Part shown: one piece after another, positions 23,358 through 34,902 of the stretch | Layout of the letters: each line of letters opens with the position of its first letter | Position numbering within the stretch: the first letter of the stretch is position 1 | Assembly: GCA_034509735.1 (NCBI GenBank) | Contig: JACGWO010000001.1 | Location: 9,006,854-9,070,853 of the forward strand | Direction: 5' to 3' | Source: Sesamum alatum | Taxonomy: Eukaryota; Streptophyta; Magnoliopsida; Lamiales; Pedaliaceae | DNA length: 64,000 nucleotides | Translations under genes and position numbers: made by a program | The notes under the pieces: model-generated | The model's database searches: none | Seen by the model: only the letters and a program-made list of their open reading frames with translations | What the model was told of the DNA's origin: nothing

Positions 23358-26300
23358 TCATATGTTGTCTTGCTTGTTTAAATTGATTTCCTTCAAACGC
23401 TCCAACACAGCTTTTTCACCTGTTAGATATTCCACGAGCCCTTCCAGTGTAGGAGAGAAACTAGTCAAAAGAATATGCCCAAGAAAGACCAACATATACA
23501 AAGAAGACTTTCTGCTTTTGTGGGTTCAAACAGTAGATGAAGTCAACACAAACACAGACAAGTTCAGTCAAATGGGTTCCACAAGTTATATTAAAGAGCT
23601 TGACATATATATCGTATTAAGATCAAACCCGTAGATGCGTATAGTATATTAGGCCATACCTTGAGAATAATCTCGACAATCATGATGGCCTATCCTGAGA
23701 TCGGTTGCCCAATTTTCATTGAACTTGAGTGCTGCATCTATCGCGTTTTCTTTGGAGTGACCAACGAACCAACATTTTTTAGTAGGAAGCTTCTTTAGCT
23801 TCCTCACAAGAATAACTCCTGCCAATGTTCATAGCAGATAGACACAGTATAATAGTTTCCATGACGCATTTCAGGAATCAAATAAGGCTAATGCAAATCC
23901 AAATACAAGTTAAGATAAAATGTCAGTTTATCTGGACTTTTATTATTTTAGGCACCAAACCAAACAAGTAGAAAAAGTTCCAAGTACTTATGCAAAAACT
24001 CACGATTCATGAATACTTAAAACAAGAAGGACAAAGAAAGAAGGCTTTAGGCAGCTCCATAGAGCCCGAGACAAGCTGAGCCAGATTCGACGTTAAACGA
24101 GAACTGGGCAATGTACAGATGTGTGGGCCAACCAAGAATTCCAGGCTCGATCACAAACTAATAAGCCGAACCAAGTCACTGACTCGAGGTGAGGTTACAA
24201 GCACCATGTACTGGGTGGCTCAACCTTGGTCACGTAGAACAAGAAAAAAATCGTAATTTTTAACATCTTTAATTAATTTGATCTTAAGTTAGTAATTAAT
24301 TGTTATGTTTAGTCACACAATCTAAACGAGACACACAATTTAGAGGAATGATCTCAACTTTGCATTAATCAACTATTCAACAATACAAGGAATGCCGCTG
24401 GCTTGCATACTTTACTCACTGTGCAGCTCAGCCGGCCTATAAATACAAAACTGAGCAATGAACATCCCACAACTGCCAACCACTTTTAGCTGACTGGATG
24501 GGTCACAGGGGATTTTTCCCTCATGAATTTTCACCCATTGTGCTGCCTGATTCCACCCCAAGAATCAGTCAGCCTTTACTCAATCTCACAAGCACTCCTG
24601 TTTGTTTATAGTCTGAATTAGATTTAAGCAAGCACAAGCATAAGCAGCACAGGATAGCCACACAATATAAATGAGGCACACAATTTACAGAAATGATCCC
24701 AACCTTGCATTACTCAACCATTCAACAATTCAAGGAACTGGCTTGCACACTCTACTTTAGACTATAAATAAACATGAGTGCTTGTGAGGTTGAGTGAAGG
24801 TTGACTGATTCTTGGGGCGGAATCAGGCCGCACAATGGGTGAAAATTCATAGACGGAAAACTCTCATGTGTCAGTTGGTAACAGAGCACTGGGCAGAAAT
24901 CATATTGTGTGAGCATCCGCAGGGACCATCGCAATGCTATGTTTTAATTAAACATGGATTCCCCTTATCCGTACCAGTTCTGAGCCAATTGTTCGACGTC
25001 TTGGGAAAGGCCCCTGAGGGAGCCGTTCCCAGTCCACCCCCCGGCCGACACGCAATGACCCGTTCTCACAGCGGGAGCAGCTCGAGAAATTCGCCAACAG
25101 CTAATCAGTTTGGGACTGGGACCCCCATGCCCAACCCTCAGAGCTAATCCTTTTTTCCCGAGGTAACGGATCCATTTTGCCGAGGTCATGGGTTTCGATC
25201 ACTAGTATGTACCTGACTAGTGATATGAGGCTTTAATGGTGCACTCATCTCTCTGACGATTTCAGCGGGAATCGTGACAAGATCGAGACGTGGGAAGTCT
25301 TGAAGAAGGAATTGAAGGATCAATTCCTCCCTTGCAATACTTCGTGGCTTGCAAGGGAATCTCTACGAAAGCTTAAGCATTGGGGTACTGTGAGGGATTA
25401 TGTGAAAGAATTCAATTCGTTGATGCTAGATGTGAGGGATATGTCCGAGGAAGACAAGTTATTCAATTTTCTATCGGGATTGCAAAATTGGGCCCAGAGT
25501 CGTCAGGGTGTCAAAATATGCTGACCGCGATTGCTGCTGCCAACAGGTTAGTTGATTTTCGAATCACCAGTGGTACTAATCTAGACAAGAAAAAAGAAGA
25601 GTCTAGACGTGAGAAGGGAAAATCTAGCAAGACGGGTAAGGATGATAAGTTTAAAAAGAAAAAAGAAGGAGGTAACGATGTCAGGAAACAAGGAGACCGT
25701 CCAGCCTATTTTTAAAAAATCAAAGTTATCTCTATAACGGTGACCACCGTATACGGGATTGCCCCAAGCGAGGGAAATTTAATACCCTAGTGGCTGAAGC
25801 GAACGATGATGACGATGAGGGTGGCCACACGGGTCAACCCTCTGCAGTTGTTGTGTGCATTGCAGGAGAAGCCCCAACCTAACAGAAAGGACTATATTGT
25901 ATGTTCGGATGACTATGAATGGCAGAGTTATGATGGCGACGGTGGATTCTGGAGCTAATCACAATGTTGTTGAAACCCGAGAGATTCAGAAGATGGGATT
26001 GACTTGTACTGAACATTCCAATCGGCTTAAGACTATGAACTCGGAGGCGAAGCCGATCCAGGGTGTGGGGTGGGCTTGAAAGTCAGTGCGTGGCAAAGGA
26101 AATGCAATCTAATGGCAGTTCCCCTGGATAACTTGGACGTGATCCTTGGAATGGATCAAAACACCTCCTCCATGCCATAGGTGCATCACACGCGTTGTTT
26201 TTTATTTTTTTATTTTTAAGTACAAATTACATTTTTACAATTATTTATACACCATTAAATCTCATAATAAAAATGAATAGTTCAGAACTTGCCAATATTA

Positions 26301-27953
26301 TTTACATTTATAAATATATTTTAAAAGTATATATATTTTTATAAATAATTATACATCTTTAAGTTATAGATACTTATTAATATATAAATATATATTACAT
26401 AAATGTATATGTACATATACATATATATAGAAATAGTGGGTGAAACGGCACGGCAACGACCGGAGGGACAAGAGGGGAGTGCACGAGGTGGGCAGTGAAG
26501 ATGGAGAGAGGAAGCGTGCGGGGGAAGGAAGGAGGGGGCAGATGGGAGGGAAGGAGGAGGCGCGGAAGGGAGGGAAGGAGGGGCGTGGAAGAGGCACGGG
26601 GAGGAATCGGACCTGAAGGAGACGGACAGCTGCGACTTGAGCGCACTAGTAGGAGATGGCACTGTGAGGACGGCGTGGCAGCTTGAAGCGCACTAGAAGG
26701 AGACAATCGCTATGAGGAGGACGGTGGCGGCAAGGGGGCGACAGTGAGGAGGCGGCGGTGGGTGGGGGGCAGGTGGTAGAGACGGGGAAGAAGACCGCAT
26801 TTTCTCAATATATTTAATAAATATAATATGATAAATATTTGTATGTTGAATCTGGACTATTAATTTAAACTAAGTGAAATCTAGACGATTTAAGTATTGT
26901 TGAATTTGGACCTTCAATTAAATCTAATGAAATCTAGCAGTTGATTTGTTTCCTACAAATTTTAAAACATTAGATGTATCCGACAATTTACAAATTAAGA
27001 TGAAATATTAATTTTATTATTAAAAATTCAGTCCAAGTCGCATGAAGGGTGCTAGCCAGCGGGCTCCCCATTCGACCTGTCTTGAAACACGGATTAAGGA
27101 GTTTGACATGTGTGCGAGTCAACAGGCAGTAAACCCGTAAGGCGCAGAAAGCTGACTGGCGTGCTCCCCCGAAGGGGTGCAACGTCAGGATATGAGGGGG
27201 GTTGTTTGCTATATATTGAAAATCACATTTTTTAGTATTTTATTTTTCATAGGGAATATTCTAAACATTTTCACTAAGTCAGGCGCGCTAAATTGCATTT
27301 TACCCAAACAATAATCTAGTGGACAATGAAGATTGTTTATCGTACCTCCTTAACTCACCCAAAGACAAGAAAATATGTATCAAAACTTTACATGAACTTG
27401 TCAAGAGAAATGGGCTTAAGTATGAACTATTTGCCTTATGGAATGTTTCCCTCTTGGGGATGGGAACAAGAAAAAAATAGTCTCTAATAATTAATTAATT
27501 GAGCAATTACCGTTTGTAAAGTAATTATTGTAGTCCTGATTAGGAAAAATAGTACGGAAATCAGAAGGGTCTAACCAGGTACTTTTCTCCCGGACAAAGC
27601 TGCAGCTGCAACCCATATGTTTTCAGGATCCTCAGGCTGGAAATCACAAACCAAAGCCTACAAAAATAGAGGGAAAAAATGACATGAAAATCGTGAACTA
27701 AACCAAGAATGTATAATGGTAAAGAAATTGAGATTGACGAATGAAGAAAAATGACCTGATGATGAGAGTGTGGAGGTGGAGAAGAGGGTTTGATGATGAC
27801 CATGAAATGCTGGAAATCCCAGAAATTTAAAGAGTAAGCGGTGGAGATGAGGAAGTTGGCAGGGGGTAGTGGAGTGGCTCTCAATGGCACTGCTGCAACG
27901 TACACTTCGTCTCTGCTGATTCTTGTGGCTGAGGAGAAGGCAAAGGCCGCCAT
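23358..27953 (-). CDS. Uncharacterised four-exon plant gene with a transposon-filled intron
   Basis: Exons on the minus strand are 27756-27953, 27576-27657, 23660-23818 and 23358-23460. The product starts MAAFAFSSATRISRDEVYV and continues ALVCDFQPEDPENIWVAAAA then GVILVRKLKKLPTKKCWFVG. A conserved-looking HHDCRDYSQ precedes the end SPTLEGLVEYLTGEKAVLER. Phases agree for the first three exons. At the last acceptor (TAG before 23460) the phase is off: the sequence reads TTTCTCTCC where TTTCTCC would keep the frame, so a 2-base insertion or a missed splice site is implied. As written the protein would end after about 12 foreign residues. I do not recognise the family; there are no membrane segments or catalytic motifs I can name. 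Intron 2 is 3.76 kb and holds the LTR element and GC-cored MULE listed separately. Confidence 0.6.
24300..24875 (+). repeat. LTR-like region upstream of a gypsy gag
   Basis: A TATA box (CCTATAAATACAAAA near 24438) lies within it and the primer-binding site follows at 24876. It contains a direct duplication (about 24316-24415 and 24660-24755, CACACAATTTA...CAACCTTGCATTA-like). It also contains an inverted duplication (24500-24620 with 24755-24860, sharing TGACTGATTCTTGGGG), so it was rearranged. Outer limits are approximate. 23830-24300 is AT-rich intron with no other feature I can support. Confidence 0.5.
24876..24887 (+). other. Retrotransposon primer-binding site (initiator Met tRNA type)
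   Basis: TGGTAACAGAGC differs at one base from TGGTATCAGAGC, the usual plant PBS complementary to the 3' end of tRNA-iMet. Its place between LTR and gag fixes the element's plus orientation. Confidence 0.65.
24888..26189 (+). pseudogene. Truncated Ty3/gypsy gag-protease
   Basis: Gag text KKELKDQFLPCNTSWLARES, VRDYVKEFNSLMLDVRDMS and EEDKLFNFLSGLQNWAQ matches the retrotrans_gag family (25300-25510). A frame change leads to a lysine-rich linker. A damaged zinc knuckle (NGDHRIRDCPKRGKF near 25738-25780) follows. The retropepsin region is VRMTMNGRVMMATVDSGANH (active-site D-S-G) with the family-typical EAKPIQGV to about 26075. The frame then breaks and the element is cut near 26189 by the following Mutator-like element. 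Reverse transcriptase, RNase H, integrase and the second LTR are absent. It lies in an intron of the gene at 23358-27953, on the opposite strand. Confidence 0.8.
26190..27305. mobile_element. Mutator-like element with GC-rich core (member 1)
   Basis: AT-rich flanks enclose a purine-rich GC core (about 26430-26800). The right part (26820-27040) is homologous to 30250-30510: both carry AAATCTAGCA-like, GATTTGTTTCCTACAAATT-like and GCATGAAGG-like blocks. The right end TAAATTGCATTTTACCC resembles the right end of the better-bounded element at 28695-30659. The left terminal repeat is missing, perhaps lost at the junction with the gypsy remnant. ORFs in the core are low-complexity Pro/Ser or Arg/Gly and not credible genes. 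Confidence 0.5.
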
Positions 27954-28694
27954 GATCTTTTCAACTGTACCGGAATCGGTATATATAAATAAAAGAAAAA
28001 CAAAAAACGTAATTAAAAATAAACTTGAAAATCGAAATTTAATATGATATATTGTGATGGTTGAGAATTTTTTGTAAAAATGTGCAATTTTTGAATATTA
28101 ATCTTTATGGAAGGGGAGAACATTATTCGAGGGTTTTTCTAGTTAATAAATATTATAATCATAAAAATTAATTATTATAATGGTCTCCCTTTAATAAGTA
28201 ATAAATGGTCAAAGTACATTCAATGTGCGTGTATAATTTATTTTTTTTTTATTTATTGACAGATTTTAAAAAATTAAATTTAAAATAAATTAGTTAATTA
28301 AAGTTTGTAAAAGAAAATAATTTTAAATGTGCAACAATGCAAGAGTTGGCTATTGATATAGCCAATTATATTAAGAGATATAGTCATTGTGAGTGCCTTT
28401 TAGGGTATTTTATTAATGAATATTATGATAATCAAATTTAGTTAACTAAGGGTTCTCCCAAATTAAATAACATAGATAAATATGTTTTTATATACTTATA
28501 CAATATAATAAAAATATATAGATTAAGAGTAAAAGAATATAAGGTTGTATGCTTGTTATTTCATCTAATTTAAGTAAAAAACAAAAAAGAAAAGAGTGAC
28601 AAAATGGATTTAATTGGGATGATTTTTTTATTATTATGTGATGGAATACAGGATAAAAATATAATAACAAAGATTGATATGATAATTTAAAATG

Positions 28695-30659
28695 GGGTAA
28701 AATACAATTTACCCCATGTTGTCTATGTAATGTTTAAAATAAACAAAAAACAAAAAGACATTTATGCTTTTCAAAATAGAGCAATCTGCCCCTCGATGTG
28801 AGAGTGCATAACATGCACCATTTTTTAATATTTTTTTAAGTATAAAATTATATTTCTTCCCTATTTAAGAACCATTAGATTTAAATATTATATAACTGAA
28901 TGATTTGGATTTCATCAACAATATCTACGATCACATTTATTTGATATAAAAAAATTTAATATATAATATAAAAAATATTTTTTTGAAGAATCGTAATTTT
29001 TAATATATTTTTAAGATTATATATATATATATATAAATGTATATATATAATACATATCAGGACCCAGCAGTACCACAATGTAGGTTGAAGGATTTAAAGT
29101 GAAATCCCAAAATCAAAGGAGGACTAACTTACAAAATAGGGGTTAGTATTTCGATTCTTAAGTCAACAATGATTTCGACTGAATAAATAAATAGGAAACT
29201 TCAAATATGGTGAGAATAATGGTCAAATATAATGATACAGTGGTAAAGTCCGTGTGGAGTGCAAAAATAAGCTAAAAGGTAGCTAAAAATCAAGAGAGAA
29301 AATGAGAGTGAAAGTAAGAGATACTTCTTACAAAATGACTGCACAAAGACCTCTATTTGTAGACCATCGAATAGTGAATCTCGAAAGTAGTTGTGGCTTG
29401 TAATACATCGTTAGAAAGCAACATGAGTTAGCTAACTAACAAAAAAAAAAAAAAGGAACGGATAGCAATTTGGACGGATCTGAAAGAAGTTATGACTGTT
29501 TGAATGAGTCTTGTCAGTCAACCCGATTTTAGCGAGTTCTGTTTTACCTGTTGCTTACCAGGGCAGTCGGCGGCTATCTAGAAGGAGTTTGTTACTGATT
29601 TTTTGGGTATTATTTGTCTTATGATGTCATAAATACGTGTGGTGTGTGTCCTTGCTGTATGTTGAGTCATCCAACTGGATTGTGCTCGTTTTTTTGGCTT
29701 GTCAGATTAGAAAAAACAAACATGCTATGGGCTTGATATTTAGTTCATAGGTCAGTAGTATCAGGCCTGCTGGGCTACTTGATGGGGCTTGCTTTCCTAG
29801 CTTTGGGCTTTGAGAAAAATATTTGAGATGACATCAATATATCTAATGTATAAAACATATATAGGGAGAGAGAATGAGAAGGCCAGATCGAGGGGAGCCG
29901 AGAGGGGAGTTGGTGGTGGGCGCAGGGGGTAGGGGAGGAGTAGGCGGTCGGGAAGGGAGAGGGAAGGAGGCGACAATGAAGATGGAAGGGGGAGGAGAAG
30001 GACGGACGAACCCGACACCGCGCAGAAAGAGTGGGGGATGAGGTGGTGACGAGCACAAACGGGAGTAGGGGTGTGGGGATGTGGCGGACGGGGTTGGGGG
30101 AGGCTTGCCTAGAGGTGGGCGAGGCTCTCGGCGGCTGGTGGTGGGGTAGGGGATTGGGAAAAAGATAAAATATATGTACATAATTTTTGTACGTATATTT
30201 GAATATTTTTATTAATATATAGCAAATAAGAATATGTATAAATATTTGTATGTATATGTCAATATGCTGTATTAAATCAAAACCTTTGATTTTAATCAAA
30301 TAAAATGTAGACCATTGATTTTTTATTAAATCTGAATTCAATTCAAATTAAGTTCAAATCTAGCAATTCATTATATTAAATATAAATAATTTTGATTGAT
30401 TTGTATCCTACAAATTCTCAATCGTAGATCTATAATAAGCAAAATCTAACGGTTCATAAATTAGAATGTAAATTTAATTTTATTGCTAAAAGATCAAGAC
30501 AGATTGCATGAAAGTCTTTTGTGTCAAACCGTAGGGGTCGAGGGGTATCTTTCCCCATTTAGCAAAACACATGGGTCTTTTTGATGATTTTTTTTTGTTA
30601 GGGAGATTTTTTGAACATTTCATATAGATCACAAGGGAGGTAAATTGTATTTTTACCGA
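28695..30659. mobile_element. Mutator-like element with GC-rich core (member 2), host of a solo LTR
   Basis: Ends GGGTAAAATACAATTTACC and GGTAAATTGTATTTTTACC are inverted repeats that remain alignable for over 100 bp. Flanks share the 10-bp repeat ATTTAAAATG just outside (about 28685-28694 and 30660-30669). The GC-rich core is 29870-30165. An LTR sits inside at 29057-29836. There is no transposase. 27954-28684 to its left is AT-rich and I see nothing else in it. Confidence 0.65.
29057..29836 (-). mobile_element. Solo LTR, second copy of the 7753-8783 family, without the CACTA MITE
   Basis: It aligns with 7753-8783 throughout, from the ACCACAATG / CATTACAATG block to the shared end TGAGATGACATCA. 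It lacks the 273-bp MITE, which explains most of the length difference. It lies inside the Mutator-like element 28695-30659 and so arrived later. Confidence 0.7.
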
Positions 30660-31132
30660 TTTAAAATGTATTATGTAAAAAAAAGTATAAGAATAAATTA
30701 TATTGACATTCCTTGATATTAGATCAAAATATACAAACGTCCTAATAATTATAACTATGCCCCATATTCGAAGACAAAATTTGCACCAACACTTTTTAAA
30801 AAATATTACACTAATATCTTTTAGGGGGATAACTGTAATTTAAAAAATAAAAAGTACTTATATAATTTCGCCTAATGTCATGGGTGTTAATATAATTTAC
30901 CGAAAATATAAAAGCAAACTCTTCTACCATTGTACTTGACCCGAAACTCCATGGAAGTAAGGAACCAACCCAACAATCTGGAACTCTCTCGTGTATACGC
31001 GGGATACTTACCTACCAAGCAAATGAGATTGAAATCAAAATCTTTATAGCTTATTCCCCATAATTCACAGACATCATCGGAGAAAAACACCCAATTTGGT
31101 TCTCGATTTGCAGTAGAATTTTGAGTTGGCAG

Positions 31133-33134
31133 ATGGAGAGAGGAAGAGGAAGAGGAGGGATGCTTGGACTGCTTTTGGTGCAGGCTTTGAGCGAATACTG
31201 CCGCCTTGAGAGAAAGCCGCCCGTCACGGCGGGGCTTATAGCTGCTAATACTCTCATTTATCTCCGACCCAAATTCCTTCACCCCATTCTCCCCTCTATC
31301 AATCAAGTTTGGTTCAATCCCCACCTTATTCTCAAGGTACAATGTTTTCTCCCTTTTTCTCCTCTCGTCTTTTTACTTGTTTATTCATTGTAACAGACAT
31401 GCTTATTGCTGTGTTTCATGTTCAGTATGGATCAATTTATCATCCCTGATTTTGAGGGATTTTGTTAAGCTCAAAATCTACGCATCAGCTACAGCTTTGG
31501 TATATTAAAACTAGATATTAGTCAAGGAGTGCGTAATTTGCGGCATCCGAAGTCCCTATCTAATGTTTCATCCTCATGGAGTTTATGTCTTTATGTTTGA
31601 TCACTTGTTTGTGGTTCCACGTATTGAGGTTTTCGGGGTGAGGAGACAAATCAAGATTCAAGCTTGGCTAGTTTAGCTGAAAATTACATGGATAACGTAA
31701 ATTTCTATATGGTTGTGTTTCCAGTAGCTCTTTGAAAATTGCCATAGTCTGTTTACACTTTTTGTGTGTGACCCTCTATGTTATTTTCTGATGTGAAATC
31801 CATTTCTGATCCCCTGTCCCGGTGTTGGTCGAGATGTGGCACAGATTACAACTATGCAAGAAGAGTATTATTCATAGCAGTGACTAAGTTGTAAAATGTA
31901 CGAGTTAGTGATTTGAAGTAAAAATGCAGAGCTTTTTAAATCCCTTCCTTGTGCAAACGTCAGTTGCCTTTACTAAGGCAAAAGTTAGCTTATAAGTATA
32001 GGCCAAAGGTTGGTTGAGATATCTATATGTTTTTTATAAGTTTCTGCGTATACATGTTTCTTCTATTTTAGATTGCACTAATAAGAGTTCAATTTTGGGT
32101 TATTGGCAAAAGACTGAAGTTTCTTGTGGTTGGTTGTGTAAATAAGTTGCAGCAGCAATGGTGAAAAATGAATGCCTACATACATGTATACAGATAGGCA
32201 GATAAACTGCACTTGTGCTTTTTGTTTTTGTTAGAAATATTGTCATCTCTTACGATTCATGTGGATAAAGAGAGACTTGGATTGAAGTTAAGGATGAGAT
32301 TGTGTTTATTTGATTGTACATGTTGTGCATATAATGACATTGTTGTCCTTTTTGGTGAAGCAGCACAAGGACCTGAAGCGTTTTATTTTATCAGCATTCT
32401 ATCACATTGGTGAATCACATCTTGTCTACAATATGTTATCACTGTTATGGAAGGGGATACAATTGGAGAGTGCAATGGGAAGCGTCGAATTCGCCTCTAT
32501 GGTTGCAGCTCTAGTAGGCATGTCTCAGGGTATCACGCTATTGCTAGCAAAAGTTCTTCTGCTTTTCGAGTATGAGAGAGCTTATTACAATGAATATGCT
32601 GTGGGGTTTTCCGGTGTGCTTTTTGCCATGAAAGTAGTCCTTTATTCCCAGTCAGATAATTATACATATGTGCAAGGATTTGTGGTGCCAGCACGTTATG
32701 CTGCCTGGGCGGAACTTATTCTCATTCAAATGTTTGTACCTGGTGTCTCATTTCTCGGTCATCTTGGTGGAATACTTGCTGGACTTTTGTATATATATCT
32801 AAAAGGCTCGCATTCTGGTGCTAATCCGTTTACAAAGATAATTAGGGGTCTTACGAGTTTGCTCGGTTGGCCTTTAAGATTTGCAAACCGAATGTTTCGA
32901 CATTCAAGGAGCCGAGTTTTTGGTAGAGGTACTATTGGTGGGACCCAGACAAGAAATTCATCTGGTGTATGGAGGTGTCGGGCATGTACATATGATAACA
33001 TAGATTTGTTAAATGTTTGTGAAATGTGTGGGACTGACCGTAATGGCGATGTGTTTTGGCCCTCTACTGGTGATACTGAGGCAATTTCCCTGGAGGAACT
33101 ACGGCAGAGGAGAGTTCAGAGATTCGGCCGATGA
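31133..33134 (+). CDS. Rhomboid-family membrane protein with RanBP2-type zinc finger (RBL14-like)
   Basis: Two coding exons, 31133-31336 and 32364-33134, joined in phase 0, give 324 aa, close to Arabidopsis RBL14. The rhomboid fold shows the catalytic Ser in GFSG (about residue 151) and the partner His in HLGGILAG (about 201). It also has the HIGESHLVYNM loop region and several hydrophobic helices between residues 110 and 210. The C-terminus carries a RanBP2 zinc finger with exact W-x-C-x2-C-x3-N-x6-C-x2-C spacing (residues 271-290, Cys 273, 276, 287, 290). Rhomboids are intramembrane serine proteases. The Ser-His pair argues for activity, and RBL14 is annotated as mitochondrial, though I cannot verify location here. 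The ATG at 31133 is the first in frame. The intron is 1.03 kb and has no transposon I can see. The gene is divergent from the 23358-27953 gene. Confidence 0.92.
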
Positions 33135-34902
33135 TATGTTGGGATAAATGTTCTATAAGCGAGTACAACAAGAAGAGTTTAAGCTTTGAAAGATTCTTGA
33201 AATGCTTCCATTCCGTTGGAGCGGATGAGAAGACCGGAGGAGTCTTCAAGGATTCTTGAAGTGCATGCATTTATAGCAAAACTTACTGGGGAGCAGAAAT
33301 TTTACCAGTATTGTGAAAGAGCTGATACGTTGGGCATGGCATGTACATTGTATTGATCTAAAGTGAAGTTTTAAGGAGTGGAATTGAAGAATTCAATGTT
33401 GCAGGCATGTGATTTTTCGTTCGGATCTTTCTGTACATAAAATAAGCAAAACATGTGGGAATGCCACTTGGCCCAAAAAACGCCAAATAAAGTCGGACGT
33501 GAAAGTGTTCTAATAATCAACTAGATTACATAAAGTCTTCTTTACTTTCTTTAAGATAAGTTCTTGTCCAAATCAAATTTGATCCAGAGTGAATTGGATT
33601 GATTAAACATTGAGATTTGATTAGTCATATAATAAGTGTATTGTACGATAATTGATTATTTGATTTAGACTCGATTCGGGCTAGACTTATATATATATAT
33701 ATATATATCGTATTGAGAAGTTATGGATGTGAAAATAAACAAGAATCTTGAATTAGTTATTTGTAAACATTAAGACATGTACTTAAATTTGAAATTGTTT
33801 AAATAAAATACAACATAATTAAGTAGTTGTGTGTGCATGTGTTGTCAGAAAACAATTAGAGGGGGAAGGGACAAAAGCAGTAATGAGCAGCTGCTGCTGG
33901 TAACTTAAAAATTGCGATGGTAAGAAACTGATGGATGAGTAAATAAATAGATAATTAATTTGAATTGAATGTCATGCCACCAACATCTCATCACCAATAC
34001 ACACACACACAGACATCCCAACCACAAATTATTTATTTTTTGAATTATTATGACCATTATTATTAAATAAACTAGGAGTAGAGGAGTAGTGGCAGTGTTG
34101 TTTTTTTCTTGTTTGTATTATTTATTACAAAAGAGTTGTACTAGTAGTAAATAGAGATAGTTTTGCTGTCTCACCTCATTTCCTTTTTTTCCTCCCTTCT
34201 TTTCCGCTTGTTTTCTCCCAATTCAGACCACTGATTCCACATATTTCTTTTTCTTCTTCAGCTTCCGTTTTTCCCAAACTCATCCGTTCCTTCCTTTCTT
34301 CTTCTTCTTCTTCTATTCTTGTTTTAAATTTCTTTGGGGGATTTCTCAGAAAACTCTTTCTTTCCGTTCCTGTTTTCTGTTTCTTTTTCCTTTTTTTGGT
34401 TATATTTTCTTTCCATTTCTGCACCTTTTTCTTTGCTTTTCATTCGTGTAATACCATGAGATAATATATTATTATTGATTTAGAAAATGCCCATTTGAAG
34501 CAAGATCCAAGCTTTTCACTTTTTGATCCAAATTTCTCGAGGGCCTCTGTATATATTATGTAAGGAAGAGTATAGGTTAACGGGTACATAAGAAAATGGA
34601 CTTTTTCTAAATCTTGGAAGACCCCACCTTTTCTATTCAAGATTTTTCTTGCTTTTTTCTATTTTCTTGGCTTGTAAAAAAGAGTTATTTTTTTTAATCA
34701 TTCTTTCATTTGAAAGCTCTTGCTAGCTTTCTTTCTGTTGTTTTTTTCTCTTACAAGAGAAGGCTGACCATTTCCTCTCATTTCGTTCCCTTCAATTTTG
34801 TTGGGTTTTTCGCTGATATCCCAAGTGATTGTAGATTCTTGGTCTCAGCCATCGCCTACTCTTGTCTCTGTGTCAAGAATTATAACAAGTAAAAAGAAGA
34901 AA
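33135..34902. other. Intergenic region: RBL14-like 3' UTR, then TBC gene promoter and 5' UTR
   Basis: An (AT)n run lies near 33690-33708. A long pyrimidine-rich stretch (34170-34440, CTTCTTCTT runs) precedes the TBC gene and could be its core promoter or leader. A minus-strand Lys/Glu-rich ORF over it is just the complement of the pyrimidine tract. No other gene is seen. Confidence 0.5.

Noticed and set aside
26339..26706. Proline/serine-rich ORFs of about 100 codons on the minus strand (and similar ones at 29775-30341)
   Set aside because: They are the complement of a purine-rich GC core inside a Mutator-like element, open in several frames, with no domain or conserved order.
34176..34424. 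Lys/Glu-rich minus-strand ORF
   Set aside because: It is the complement of a pyrimidine-rich leader or promoter tract of the TBC gene.
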